A stretch of DNA of 64,000 nucleotides from Tridacna crocea (GCA_943736015.1 OX031064.1:30565361-30629360); one strand, 5' to 3'. Numbered from the stretch's first letter, positions 19,641-30,381 are shown. Program-made: numbers and translations. Notes: a model not told the origin generated them from the sequence alone.

Positions 19641-20126
19641 GGTGATGGGAGCCATCAATTCCCTTGGCTGTATCTGGTGGATTGATATTTAGCAGATCGT
19701 TACATTCATCGCCAGGAAATATTCCAGTTTACCATTCTGAAAATTGTTAGGCTCCTCTTACAAAAGAAAACCTTAGTTTCAATTTTCTATCGAAAAATTT
19801 CAGTTGACAAACAGTTTGTACATTCATTTTTAACATGTTTCACTAATTCCACCGACAGTCAGTTTTCACAGACAGATAGACAGAATGTGTTTAACTTCAT
19901 TGAGGTTGTTTATGTCTTTGCTAAACGAATGACATTGGCATCCCATGTACAATATCACATGATTTGCAATTCAAATAGAAACAACTGTTATACGGATGAG
20001 GCTAGATGTAGGTATGGAATAAGCTGAGTTAAGGAAAGAGTGGATTTGCTCTGGTTTTCATAGGAGTGTCCTTGGGCAAGACATTTCAGAGTCCTGCCTG
20101 ATTATTGGTACAATCCAAGAAATATA
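19641..20126. other. No recognised feature
   Basis: No gene or repeat family recognised apart from the SINE tail that follows. Confidence 0.4.
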
Positions 20127-20213
20127 TGAAAATGTGAGCTGTTGCCATGATATGGCTGAAATAATGTTGAAAGTGGCGTAAAACACCATCCAATCAGCCA
20201 ATCAATCAAAATT
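20127..20213 (+). mobile_element. SINE-1 3' tail
   Basis: 'gccatgatatggctgaaata' and 'atgttgaaagtggcgtaaaa', then a (caat)-type tail 'ccaatcagccaatcaatc', the usual 3' end of this SINE group. Confidence 0.6.
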
Positions 20214-20400
20214 GAACATTTTACCACAGTCCTGTGTTTCTGATGACCCTAGGGTAGGAATGCTGTTGAAAATATTGTGGGAAAAGCAGAAAATACAGAA
20301 ATACTCAATTTATAAGAACTTCCTTGTTTCCCACCATATTTTCTGGTATTGCCTTCTTCTATTCATTTGAAGGAGGACAAATGACCCCAAGTAAGAAAGT
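20214..20400 (+). mobile_element. Decayed T229
   Basis: Left end 'aacattttaccacagtcctg' and a left arm 'aaaatattgtgggaaaagca'; the right arm is barely recognisable. Confidence 0.55.
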
Positions 20401-20415
20401 CCAGGGAAAACCCTA

Positions 20416-20612
20416 AACTTTAAAACAATCAACAAAATGTTTGACTGGATAAAATCGAAGCAATCGCAAGCAACAAAAAGCAAAATGTCTCTAAATGACT
20501 ATTTCTGCCTTAGACTGGGTAGAAAACGTTGTGAGAATAGGAGAAAATGCTGGTTACCAGCATTTTCTCCTTTTCTATCAATGTTTTCCGAAAGCCCTCT
20601 TCAGGGTCTTTA
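20416..20612 (-). mobile_element. T229 MITE, right end replaced by the next copy
   Basis: Hairpin good (gctggttaccagc). Ends at 'tcagggtctttaac', where the next copy starts at the same TTAA (20609-20612). Confidence 0.75.
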
Positions 20613-21011
20613 ACTCTTTACCAGACAACAAAGTTTTTTGAATAGTCTAAATTGAAAGCATTTGCAGACAACAAAATTAATGAAACTCAAATATTGAAAT
20701 TTGTATCCAGCAGGGTAGAAAATGTTGTGAGAAATGAAGAAAATGCTGGTTACCAGCATTTTCTCCTTTTCCCACAATGTTTTCAAAAGGTTTCTTTTGT
20801 TAGGGTTAACAATGTTTTCAGAAAGCATTCTTCAGGGTCTTTAACTTTTTACCAGACAACAAAATTTTAGACTAGTCTCAATTGAAAGCATTTGCAGACA
20901 ACAAAATGAATGAAACTCAAATTTTGAAATTTTCTCCCTTTCCCACAATGTTTTCAAAAGGTTTCTTTTGTTAGGGTCGTTAAAAGTCGGAATTGTGTGG
21001 TAAAGAGTTAA
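20609..21011 (-). mobile_element. T229 MITE pair produced by a local tandem duplication
   Basis: 'gttttc.gaaagc..tcttcag' followed by 'ggtctttaac.ctttaccag' and 'aatgaaactcaaat.ttgaaa' occurs twice (from 20583 and from 20813). The second copy lacks the left hairpin arm and centre. The array ends with a normal terminus and TTAA at 21008-21011. Confidence 0.8.
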
Positions 21012-21032
21012 AATTCTCCATTGTAGTAAAGG

Positions 21033-21262
21033 TCTGACTCTGTACCAAACAACAAATTTATAGACTGGTCCAAATTAAAAGCATTTGCAGATAACAAAAT
21101 AAATGCGACTGAAAAATTGAAATTTGATTTGGAAGGGAAGAAAACTTTGTGGGAAAAGGAAAAAATGCTGGTTACCAACATTTTCTCCTTTTCCCACAAT
21201 GTTTTCAAAAGGCTTCCATCTGAGTTTCGTGAAAACCCCCAGATTGTTTGGTAAAGGGTTAA
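21033..21262 (-). mobile_element. T229 MITE
   Basis: Left terminus eroded (ctgactctgtaccaaacaac), right end TTTGGTAAAGGGTTAA. Left stem base has 'aactttgtggg' while the right arm keeps 'cccacaatgtt', giving a mismatch. Confidence 0.86.
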
Positions 21263-21402
21263 CTTAGTTATTTTGCAGTCTTAGAATTTAAAGTTCAGAG
21301 ATAAATACCACAAACAACAATGCCAAGTATATTTGCTTTGAAACCTGTCAAATATTCAGAATCCTCCCTGCTTTTGTTCACCCTTTACCATACAACCAAA
21401 TC

Positions 21403-21617
21403 TTAAACTATTACCAAACAATCCCTGGTTCAGGAAGGTATTAGAAAGACTTGAGAACAGACTGAGAAAAAAGAAAATGGTGGAAACCAGCATTTTCTCC
21501 TTTTCCCACAAAGTTTTTTACCCTATTAGAGACCTAAAGCTCATCTGTACATGTACCAATTCCTGAATTTGTCGTCTCGAAAAGTTTAAAATTTGTTGTT
21601 TAGGACAGGGTAGACCT
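21403..21617 (+). mobile_element. T229 MITE preceded by a left-end scrap
   Basis: TTAA at 21403-21406, 'actattaccaaacaatccct'. A second left end 'ttcaccctttaccatacaac' sits just upstream at 21377, as if this copy inserted near the start of another. Right terminus decayed (ttgtttaggacaggg). Confidence 0.78.
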
Positions 21618-21786
21618 CATTCAAATTGATAGCATTTGCATATTTGCATTTGCATATGACAAAATTAATGTGACTCAAATGATGCAATTGGTCTGTGATA
21701 GGGTAAAAACGATCTGGTTACCAGCCTTTTCTCCTTTTTCCACACTGTTTTCAAGAGGATGATTAGACTGTGTGGTAAAGGGTTAA
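21613..21786 (-). mobile_element. T229 MITE, part of hairpin missing
   Basis: 'gcatttgcatatttgcattt' is a small local duplication inside the conserved segment. The left arm is almost gone (gggtaaaaacgatctggtta); TTAA at 21783-21786. Confidence 0.7.
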
Positions 21787-21984
21787 ACAGTTTAGTGGGT
21801 GTTCTCTAACTTTGCCAAATCATTTCTGAACACACACATTGTGATAGCAAAGTCAAAGCATGGGGGTTAATTAGTTATTGTTGCAAGGTACTTTCTAATT
21901 ATCACTTTTTCAAATACCACTTTTTATACAAATCTGCTACTTACTTTAGAATGACTCGGGTGTTACATCTTTAGAAGCATGGTT

Positions 21985-22202
21985 TTAACCCTCTACCACA
22001 TCTCACCTTATAAGAACCCTGAGAAAAAAGCCTTTTTAAAAACATTGTGGAAAAAGGAGAAAATGCTGGTATCCAGCATTTTCTCCTTTTCCCTCAATAA
22101 ATTTTACCCTTCCAACAACAAATTTTTCAGCCATATTTATTGTCGTATGCAAATGCTTTCAATTACAACTTGTCTAAAATTTTGTTGTTTGGCAAAGAGT
22201 AA
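21985..22202 (+). mobile_element. T229 MITE
   Basis: Left TTAACCCTCTACCACA; centre gctggtatccagc; right end 'gtttggcaaagagtaa'. Confidence 0.85.
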
Positions 22203-22224
22203 ACATGATTGATCGTATGGTGTG

Positions 22225-22400
22225 AAACGCCATTTTCAACATTATTTCAGTCATATCTCAGCAGCCAGTGCACCTATCCATGCTTTCCTGGAGTCTCTTT
22301 TACAAGGACTTCGCACAATTTTCTTTCCAAGTCACTGGCTGCTTTCCCATATTACCATCATCGAAACAATCCCAATGGGAGAGGAATGACAACTTCAAGA
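22225..22400 (-). mobile_element. SINE-1, 3' part, minus strand
   Basis: 'cagccagtgcacctatccat', 'gctttcctggagtctctttt', 'tttctttccaagtcactggc', 'atcatcgaaacaatc' match SINE-1 at 33790-34040. The tRNA-like head is not present. Confidence 0.6.
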
Positions 22401-22508
22401 ATCAAGGGGCTTTTTTGGTCAATGATGTCTGATTAAAGCTAAAAGTGTACATCAAAGATCAGACAATACATTTTGTAGAGTTCCATCTTAAACCACATAT
22501 CAATATGC

Positions 22509-22737
22509 TTAACTCATTACCAAACGACAATAATTTAGGCTTGTTCAAATCAAAAGCATTTCCATAGGACAAAATAAAAGTGACTGAAAATTTGAAATTT
22601 ATTTTGTAAAGGGTAGAAAAAATTGTGGTAAAAGGAGAACATTCTGGTTACCAGCATTTTCTCCTTTTTCCACAATGTTTTCAAAAGCCCTTTTTCTCAG
22701 GGTTGTCAAAAGTAGGGATTGTGTGGTAATGGGTTAA
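22509..22737 (-). mobile_element. T229 MITE, 229 bp, ATTACC at both ends
   Basis: CTCATTACCA and TGGTAATGGG with TTAA outside. Stem has three substitutions (gtggtaaaaggagaacattc). Confidence 0.9.
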
Positions 22738-22739
22738 AT

Positions 22740-22855
22740 GACAGAACTTATCGTTGCAAGAAAAGAAATAATTGGTAGAAATGGAAAAAATGCTGATCAC
22801 CAATTTCTCCGTCTCTCGTAATGTTTTCGAAAGACATTTTCCTGAAGTTTGACAT
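22740..22855 (-). mobile_element. Decayed T229 fragment
   Basis: 'ggtagaaatggaaaaaatgc', 'tgatcaccaatttctccg', 'cgtaatgttttcgaaagac' in family order. Confidence 0.5.
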
Positions 22856-23277
22856 CTTCGCGAGCCATGGTTATGATCACTATGTGGATCTTACCTTGGC
22901 TGATTGAGCCCAATTTCGAGATTCCTGTGATGCGCCCTCTATAATGGATGCTGGTTATTACCCCCCTTTACATCATATTTCTAAACGCAAATGAAATATC
23001 ATTTTACAAAGCGCTTACGAATACACATGAAGCGATAAGCAGACATCCACATGGGTTTCCATGTTTACCTTCTATTCGAAAGGTAGCGACCTTGTTCTAT
23101 TTTTATCAAAGATGAAATGCTATGTGCGATTTCATTCGTTGCAGCTAGAGCTAGATGCATCCAATGAGAAAGCGTATCGGGGGAATGTAAAAATCAAGCT
23201 CGATCCACGAAGGGTAGAGTACTGTGTAGTGGGTCATCAGCCTTGGCTTGCAAAGAGGAAAGGACTACAAAAACTCA
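22856..23277. other. No recognised feature
   Basis: An ORF of 91 codons (23061-23336) runs into the following T229, which argues against a real gene. Confidence 0.4.
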
Positions 23278-23518
23278 GTGTAACCCTTTATCATACAATC
23301 CCAAGTTTTAATGACCTTTCAATGACCCTGAAATAGAAAGCTTATAAAAACCTTATGGGAAAAGGAGAAAATGCTGGTAACCAGAATTTTCTCTTTTTCC
23401 CACAAAGTTTTCTAACCTTTCAGAGACGAATCTAATCATCTGAGCTACACTGAATTTGTCGTCTGCAAATGCATTGAATTGGGACTAGTCTAAAATACAA
23501 TCCTTTGATAAATAGTTT
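23278..23518 (+). mobile_element. T229 MITE
   Basis: Left end GTAACCCTTTATCATACAA; a short duplication 'aatgacctttcaatgaccct' lies before the hairpin; right end 'ctttgataaatagtttac' decayed. Confidence 0.8.
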
Positions 23519-23889
23519 ACTTACTCATATATCACAATGGACTGATCTTAAAGTTAGAAATTAATAATCCACAATGAATTAAAACATCCACAAGAATCAT
23601 TCCAGACTACACATGTATTCATTCCACAATAAACATTCCACTGTCAGACACACAGACCATTTCTGTTTGTAATCTGCTGTATCAGTATCCTTGACCAGGG
23701 ATAAATTCTTGACCATTGGTCTTTAATTACACGGCCTATAATCCAGTCATTACACGATTTATCAGACAGGTAGATAGTGGGTAAACATCTTGACCCATTC
23801 AGGAATCCTTAATTAGTCCCCCCTCATTCACATTCCATTCATGATTTTCTAAAAATTGATCATTTCAGTGTCAAGACTTCTCATAATTC
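23519..23889. other. No recognised feature
   Basis: Mixed AT-rich sequence with no family repeat. Confidence 0.4.
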
Positions 23890-24438
23890 TTAAAGGTGGG
23901 TATTTAGAATTTTTACATCTCACCAAATTAAAAAATAAATATATCACTGAAATTCATATGAAAAAATAATACAAATCATCAATAATTAAGATTCATAAAA
24001 TTACAAAAAAGAAGTTTTTTTGATGGTGTTCCCTTAAACGGCTATGTAGCCTATTAGGGTATTTTTAGATTTAGCGCCAAAAATCAATAAAGCATTTTGA
24101 AAATGTCAAGTGACTGGCACATGACTCATAATGCTTAAATTCCATTACATAATGAACATGTAATAATAATTTATCATAATGTTTTCTTTGGACGCTATGG
24201 TTGAGACTTTGTCTGTGAATTCCTGTATGTAAATGAGCAAATTGGTCATCTAAAAATAGAATGTGTCTCCCGTCGGCGTCAATCTGGACTGTACTAAATC
24301 TCTAATTTCTCGTGTTGTCGGACAGTTTTTGAATACTGGGCTTTTATGAATGAAAATTAAAAGGTTTTGGGGGTATCAGGATGATATTTTTGAATTTTTG
24401 TAATATTTTCGTCCCAAAATCTGAAGGGCCGCCTTTAA
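23890..24438 (+). mobile_element. T545 element, 549 bp
   Basis: TTAA at 23890-23893 and 24435-24438; one change in the right end (GCCGCCT for GCCACCT). Its right TTAA is also the first TTAA of a T229. Confidence 0.85.
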
Positions 24439-24637
24439 CCAAACAACAAAATTTTCGACCATTTTAAAGCATTAGCAGACCACAAAAATAAATGAATTAA
24501 AAGGTAAAATTTGTAGGAACCATTGTGGGAAAAGGTGAGATTAATGGTTACCAGCATTTTCTCCTTTTTCCCCAACAAAGTTTTCAAAGGGCTTCTTCCA
24601 GTCGTGAAAACCAGGGATTGTATGGTAAAGTTGTTAA
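24435..24637 (-). mobile_element. T229 MITE abutting T545
   Basis: Starts TTAACCAAACAAC, lacking the usual CTCTTTA; ends with TTAA at 24634-24637. Right arm reads ctcctttttccccaacaa. Confidence 0.82.
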
Positions 24638-24779
24638 CTCTTTACCAAACAATGAAATTTCAGACAGGTCCAAATTGAAAGCACATGAAAAAATAAACAT
24701 AATTCAAAAATTGAAATTTTTTTCCAGCAGGGTAGAAAGTATTGTGGGAAAAGGTGGGTATTGTGGGTAAAGTTGTTAA
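24634..24779 (-). mobile_element. T229 MITE, hairpin and right half deleted
   Basis: After 'attgtgggaaaaggtgg' it jumps directly to the end 'gtgggtaaagttgttaat'. TTAA shared with both neighbours. Confidence 0.75.
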
Positions 24780-24865
24780 TTCTTTACCAAACAATGAAAT
24801 TTCAGACAGGTCCAAATTGAAAGCACTTAAAAAAAAAACGTAATTGAGCCAGAAAAATTTAATCG
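24776..24865 (-). mobile_element. T229 left-end fragment
   Basis: 'ctttaccaaacaatgaaatt', 'tcagacaggtccaaattgaa' are almost identical to the previous copy, suggesting a local duplication; similarity stops after the A-run at 24831. Confidence 0.65.
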
Positions 24866-25076
24866 GGTCTAGGCTGAATTATGTTTGTTTAAATAATCCA
24901 TAGCCTGGTTAATTTAAATGAATAAACCAAAAAAATAACCTTTTAGAATAATTTTTTTGTGGGTAGAAATGCGAAAATTCTGAAAAGAGGAATCATATAC
25001 ACACATACATACATATAAGTTTTGCCCAATTTGCCCTCAACCTTCAGGATCAGAGCTGGCACTACTGAGCTAAAGA

Positions 25077-25158
25077 ATAATTATTTAGAAATGTTAAAAA
25101 AGAATACTTATTTAGAAATGTTAAAAATGAATACTTATTTAGAAATGTTAAAAATGTT
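25077..25158. repeat. Tandem repeat, 29-bp unit, about 2.8 copies
   Basis: 'acttatttagaaatgttaaa' recurs at near-29-bp spacing. Confidence 0.8.
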
Positions 25159-25427
25159 TTTAAGTTATCCCTTGTTACAGTTATACTGTAAATAACAGCA
25201 TACCAAACTTTTACAGTACAAATACAAAAATCTTGCTGATTACTTGTATTTTCTATGTGGAAAATGAATTTTAAAAGCGGGGAGAGGGTGCACAAATGAT
25301 AGAGAGAGTTAGCGACTACATGTATTTACTTTGTTTGAAAATCAATTTTTGTGAGTGACAACAATTTGAGTTACTGAACAATGATAAAATGTCAACTTCA
25401 AAATAATTTTCTTTCTTTTAAACATTT

Positions 25428-26134
25428 ACCGAACAATCACATCTTTAAAGGTGGCCCTTCAGATTTTGGGATGAAAATTTTACAAAAATGCAAAAAAATC
25501 ATCCTTATACTCCCATAGCCTTTAATTTGCATTCATAAAACTCCAGTAGTCGAAAACCATCTGATAACACGAGAAATTAGAGATTTATCACAGACCAGGT
25601 TGACACCAACGGGACACACATTCTATTTTTAGATTATCAATTTTCTCATCTAAATACAGGAAAACACAGACGAAGTTTCAAACATCTGTCCAAAGAAGAC
25701 ATTATGGAAAATTATTATTACATGTTTGTTATGCAATGGAATTTAAGCGTTATTAGTCACGTGCCAGTCACTTGACATTCCCACAATGCTTTATTGATTT
25801 TTGGCGCGAAATCTAAAAATAGCTCAGGAGGCTACATAGCCTTTAAAGGGAATACCATCAAAAAAAATTTTTTTTGTAATTTTATGATTCTTAATTATTG
25901 ATGATTTGTATTGTTTTTTCAAATAAATTTCAATGATATATATATTTTTTAATATGGTGTGATGTGAAAATTCTAAATACCCACCTTTAAACCCTTCAAA
26001 AATGAAGCTGATAAAAACATTGTGGAAAACAGGAATAATGATGGAAATCGGCATCTTCTCCTTTCCAACAGTTTTCTACAATCTAAAAAAAGATTAAGAG
26101 CAGTTTAAAATTCTGTTGTGTGGGAAAGACTTAA
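25428..26134 (+). mobile_element. T229 MITE split by T545
   Basis: Left piece TTAAACATTTACCGAACAAT to 25448; right piece from 25987 'acccttcaaaaatgaag', hairpin remnant, and 'gttgtgtgggaaagac' with TTAA at 26131-26134. The break is at the family's internal TTAA that follows 'gactt'. Confidence 0.75.
25445..25990 (-). mobile_element. T545 element, 546 bp
   Basis: TTAA on both sides; ends AGGTGGCCCTTCAG and TACCCACCT. Inserted in a T229. Confidence 0.88.
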
Positions 26135-26162
26135 AAATTACGATTCAAATTCAATTGCATTC

Positions 26163-26391
26163 TTAACTCTTTACCACACGACAAAATCTTAGACTGGTTC
26201 AAATTGAAAGCATTTGCAGACGACAAAATAAAGGTGACTGAAAAATTGAAATTTGTCCTGAGAAGGGTAGAAAACACTGTGGGAAAAGGAGAAAATGCTG
26301 GTTACCAGCATTTTCTCCTTTTCCTACAGTGTTTTCAAAAGGCTTCTGTCTCAGGGGCGTCAAAAGTAGGGATTGTGTGGTAATGGGTTAA
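26163..26391 (-). mobile_element. T229 MITE, 229 bp, mixed termini
   Basis: Left end is TTTACC type, right end ATTACC type. Stem base changed on both sides to 'cactgtg' / 'cagtg', one mismatch next to it (tcctac). Confidence 0.9.
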
Positions 26392-26771
26392 GCACCAGAA
26401 TTGTTTACTCTTGGCCATTGCACTGCTTCATATATCTTTCCATTAAATTTTCTTCCTTTTCGATGTATCAGATTGAAGGTCAGTTACCAAGACCTGGAAA
26501 ACAGTGTGTTAGATCACATAGAAATATGCATCAATTGCACAAATTGTGAAATAATCACTGACAACTTAATACTCATATTACAGCTGGAATGTGAAATGGA
26601 TACAAAATTCACAAATTTTGTAAGAAACAATCGACACAAAAAGATATCCAGTGTGTGACCAGTCAGGTAACTGATTCAAAAACAGGGATTTTCCAAAACT
26701 TTAATACAGAAACAAACTATTATTGGATACCTTCTATTTTTACCCTAATATCATTTTGTAGACAGGAATCC
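26392..26771. other. No recognised feature
   Basis: An 85-codon ORF (26401-26658) has no family resemblance I know. Confidence 0.4.
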
Positions 26772-26999
26772 CAATGTTACCACACTGCAAAATTTTAGAC
26801 CTATCCAAACGGAAAGCATTTTTGCAGACGACAATTTCAGAGTGGCTCAAATGGTGCAATTTTCCTTTGGTTGGGTAGAATACTTCGGAGGAAAAGGAGA
26901 AAATGCTGGTTACCATCATTTTCTCCTTTTCCCACAATGTTTTCAAAAGGCTTCTTCCTCAGGGTCATTAAAAGTCATCATTGTGTTGTAAAGGGTTAA
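26772..26999 (-). mobile_element. T229 MITE
   Basis: Left end eroded (gttaccacactgcaaaattt); right end TTGTAAAGGGTTAA. Stem base altered on the left only (ttcggaggaaaagg). Confidence 0.85.
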
Positions 27000-27329
27000 A
27001 ATGATTCCTGTTATATATCTCTCATATCCGTCCAATAGACAGTTTGATACAAAGATGGGATGATAGGCTACCAGTTTAATGAAATTACACTGGTCCTTTA
27101 TTGAAACATCAATATTTTCAGTTGAAAGATCGAGACCAGTACCCAGTCCAGATGATTTTAGGACAGTTTATCAAATTTTACACCTGAAATGCGTAGCAAA
27201 TTTTCTGCTGCACAATGGTGAAGCCACAACCAACTTCAAACTTTTCAAAAAAGCCCTCCCAGGTAAACTAATGAAAAACTCATGCTCTGGTATTGCTGAA
27301 ATAAAAGAAATATTTCCAAGTATCATGGC
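27000..27329. other. No recognised feature
   Basis: An 84-codon ORF (27079-27333) runs into a T229; no domain recognised. Confidence 0.4.
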
Positions 27330-27557
27330 TTAACTCTTCACCAAATAACAAAATTTTAGACTGGTCCAAATTGAAAGCATTTGCAGACGACAAAATGATG
27401 GTGACTGAAAAATTGAAATTTGTTCTGAAAGGGTAGAAAACACTGTGGGAAAAGGAGAAAATGCTGGTTACCAGCATTTACTCCTTTTCCCACAGTGTTT
27501 TCAAAAGGGTTCTTTCTCAGGGGCGTCAAAAGTAGGGATTGTGTGGTAATGGGTTAA
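27330..27557 (-). mobile_element. T229 MITE, first of a chain, paired stem change
   Basis: Stem base 'aacactgtggg' pairs with 'cccacagtgtt'. Right TTAA (27554-27557) is shared with the next copy. Confidence 0.9.
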
Positions 27558-28012
27558 CTCTTTACCAAGCGACAAAATTTTAGGCTGGTCCAAATTGAAA
27601 GCATTTGCAGACATTAACTCATTACCAAATGACAATATTTTAAGTTTGTCCAAATCGAAAGCATAAATTTTACAGACGACAAAATAAAAGTGACTGAAAA
27701 TTAAACATCTGTTTTTTGAACAGTAGAAAACTTTGTAGGAAAACGAGAAAATGCTGATTACCAGCATTTTCTCTTTTTTCCACAATGTTTGCTAAAGGCT
27801 TCTTCCTCAGGGTCATCAAAAGGAGTGATTGAGTGGTAATGGGTTAAAATAAAAGTCAATGAAATTTTGAAATTTGTATGGAAGAGGAGAGAAAACATTG
27901 TGGGAAAAGGAGAAAATGCTGGATACCATCATTTTCTCCTTTTCCCGCAATGTTTTCAAAAGGCTTCTTTCAAAGGTTCGTCAAAAGTGGGCATTGTGTG
28001 GTAAAGGGTTAA
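27554..28012 (-). mobile_element. T229 MITE (outer) carrying a nested T229
   Basis: Left part ends 'agcatttgcagacattaa' (27617); after the inner copy it resumes 'aataaaagtcaatgaaattt', has a hairpin (right arm with cccgcaatg) and ends TGGTAAAGGGTTAA (28009-28012). Confidence 0.88.
27614..27847 (-). mobile_element. T229 MITE (inner), intact TTAA on both sides
   Basis: TTAA at 27614-27617 and 27844-27847; ATTACC type at both ends. Same orientation as the host. Carries an 8-base insertion 'aaattttac' inside the conserved segment. Confidence 0.9.
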
Positions 28013-28552
28013 TCAGGTTGCCCGTCTTCAATATGATGAGCAATAAGGGACTGTGTGTTGTATTATTTGTGAAAATTTTAACTTATCCTAAAAATCTGCA
28101 GTCATAAAGGGTACAAAAACTTACCAACCTAATAAAAAGGTTAGTTGTGGCTGTTATTCATGTACAAGAGACACTTCAGGAGCCCTAATCCAGTACAGTT
28201 GAAATACATTGACATAATAGGAATAAGCAGCCTGTTGCCATGATATGGCTGAAATAATGTTGAAAGGGCCCAAAGGAAACCATCTATAAATAAACATATT
28301 TATCGCTAAATTCAGACGTTTTTCAAACAGTGTTTTGCAAGAAAAAGAATTACAGAATTCCAGATTCAAATTGTCAAGATTCATATCCAGGATAAAAGGG
28401 GTTCCTTCTCTTACACAGTTCAACAATCTACTATTTGGTTTATGATTTTCAAGCCACAGTGTGGTCATTCAGTTTCTACCAATTACAGTACTGACAGCAC
28501 TTTGATTCACATCCATTTCATAATCTGAAATTACCCTCAATAGGGCACTAAG
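28013..28552. other. Unrecognised, with a SINE-1 tail scrap
   Basis: 'gttgccatgatatggctgaa' and 'ataatgttgaaagggcc' at about 28206-28270 match the SINE-1 3' region. Nothing else recognised. Confidence 0.45.
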
Positions 28553-28663
28553 ACTTGTGTAGGACAAAAGCCCACAAGGACAAAAGCCCACTAGGACAGT
28601 AGCCCACTGGGACAAAAGCCTAAAAGGGCTTTTGCCCTAGTCGGCTACTGTCCCAGTGGGCTT
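28553..28663. repeat. Foldback of (gggacaaaagcccact) units
   Basis: Four direct units of about 17 bp (ggacaaaagcccacaa, ggacaaaagcccact, ggacagtagcccact, gggacaaaagcc) run into inverse units (gggcttttgccctagt, cggctactgtcccagt, gggctttt). The whole can fold on itself. Confidence 0.8.
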
Positions 28664-28691
28664 TTATTTCTTCAACAACTAAGCAAAACTC

Positions 28692-29233
28692 TTAAAGGTG
28701 GGTATTTAGAATTTTTACATCTTACCAAATTGAAAAATATATATATCACTGAAATTCATATGAAAAAATAATACAAATCATCAATAATTAAGATTCATAA
28801 AATTACAAAAAAAAAAAAATTTTATGGTATTCCCTTAAAGCGTAGCCTCTTAAGCTATTTTTAGATTTTGCGCCAAAAATCAATAAAGCATTGTGGGAAT
28901 GTCAAGTGACTGGCACATGACTCATAACCCTTAAATTCCCTATCATAACAAACATGTAATGATTATTTTCCATAATGTCTTCTTCGGACAAAATGTTTGA
29001 AGCTTCTTCTGTGCATTCCTGTAAGTAAATGAGCGAATTGATCATCTAAAAATAGAATGTGTCTCCCGTTGGTGTCAACCTGGGCCGTAGTAAATCTCTA
29101 ATTTCTCGTGTTGTTGGACGGTTTTTCGACTTAGTACTGGGGTTTTATGAATGAAAATTAAAAGGCTTTGGGAGTATCAGGATGATTTTGCACTTTTGTA
29201 AAATCGTCCCAAAATCTGAAGGGCCACCTTTAA
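28692..29233 (+). mobile_element. T545 element, 542 bp
   Basis: TTAA at 28692-28695 and 29230-29233, complete AGGTGG/CCACCT ends. Flanks are not T229. Confidence 0.88.
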
Positions 29234-29404
29234 ATATATATCAATTTCCACAACAATTAATAACTCCTCTTAGATCTGTAAGCTCTTCCTTCATTTTAAA
29301 CCTGTCAGCTACTTTGGTCAGCACAATGTGTTTTTGTACCAATAGTCCGTCTAGGATCAGATCAAATGGAAAATGGACTGATCTTGCCCTGATCTACCAA
29401 ATAC

Positions 29405-30045
29405 AGTGATTCACATTGTCTGTGCATGTCATATTCTTCGAAGGTTCCAAGTGTCTTATATGACGCATCACTTTCCCTGATATTGGGGAGACTGTAGTTA
29501 TACGCGCTATAAAGTAGCAATAGAGAAAATGGCTTTTATCAATACGTTTGAGGAAAAATCAGGTTTGTTTTAGCTCCAGATTTCTTTAACCCTTTCCCAA
29601 ACAATCCCTGGTTTTTACGGGTCTGGAATAGAAGCCTTTTGAAAACATTGTAGGAAAAGGAGAAAATGCTGGTAACCAGCATTTTCTCCTTTTGCCACAA
29701 TGTTTTCTGCCCTATCATACACAGAAATCATCTTTTCAACAAGGGTTGAATTGTCGTCTGCAAAAGCTTTCAATTTGGTCTAGTCCAAAAGTTTGTTGTT
29801 TGGGAAAGGGTTAAACTGTTGATCATAGCTGAATGAATCGCACCAGGTAACGTTTTATTGAGTAAACATTTTAGTTTGAAATTCAAAGTAACGGTTGTCG
29901 CATAAGAAAAATAGTACGGTTCTGTACCCAGGACGGCCAAATTAGATAGATGAGTATTTGTAGAATCCCATCTAGCGGAAGATAATGCAGTGATTCAATG
30001 AGATAAAAAAAATCTCTGAAATTGCATGGGTTTTTGACAATGCAT
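29405..30045 (+). repeat. Dispersed repeat E, copy 1, occupied by T229
   Basis: 'gtcatattcttcgaaggttc', 'ttatatgacgcatcac', 'ataaagtagcaatagagaaa', 'ttagctccagatttc' | T229 | 'actgttgatcatagctgaat', 'gtaacgttttattgagtaaa', 'tacggttctgtacccagg'. Same order, inverted, at 42160-42480 without the T229. Confidence 0.75.
29586..29814 (+). mobile_element. T229 MITE, 229 bp, TTTCCC subtype, with an empty-site relative
   Basis: Both ends carry CCCTTTCCCA/TGGGAAAGGG and the same variant as 5374-5602, in the opposite orientation. Stem has one change per arm (tgtaggaaaagg; ccttttgccac). Confidence 0.92.
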
Positions 30046-30084
30046 GGGGAACGTAGATTCAACATTTTCAGATGTAGATCCTTA

Positions 30085-30290
30085 ATGCCAAAGGGTCCTG
30101 AGTATAAAAAACCCTACAGAAGCAGACTCTAGAAAACACTGTGGAAATATGAGAAACTGCATGTTGTAAAAACAGAGTTTTACCTCTCCCAGAAAGTTCT
30201 CTACCATTCCAAAACAACTTCTATATTTTTGAGTCACTTCTCATTTTTTGTCTGCTAAAACCTTGAACTTTCTTAAGTTTGAAATTTGGT
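30085..30290 (+). mobile_element. Decayed T229
   Basis: 'ccttaatgccaaagggtcct', 'ctagaaaacactgtggaaat', 'attttttgtctgctaaaacc' only. Confidence 0.45.
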
Positions 30291-30381
30291 CACCAGCTTT
30301 TTCTCCCTTTCCCACAATGATTTCAAAAGGTTTCTTTCTCTGGGGTGTTAAAACTTGTCATTGTGTGGTAAAGGATTAATT
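30291..30381 (-). mobile_element. T229 right-half fragment
   Basis: From the hairpin centre (gtcaccagctttttctccct) to 'gtgtggtaaaggattaa'. Confidence 0.65.

Noticed and set aside
25062-25295. 77-codon ORF with repeated FLTFLNKYS
   Set aside because: It is the translation of a 29-bp tandem repeat; frame and repeats do not suggest a protein.
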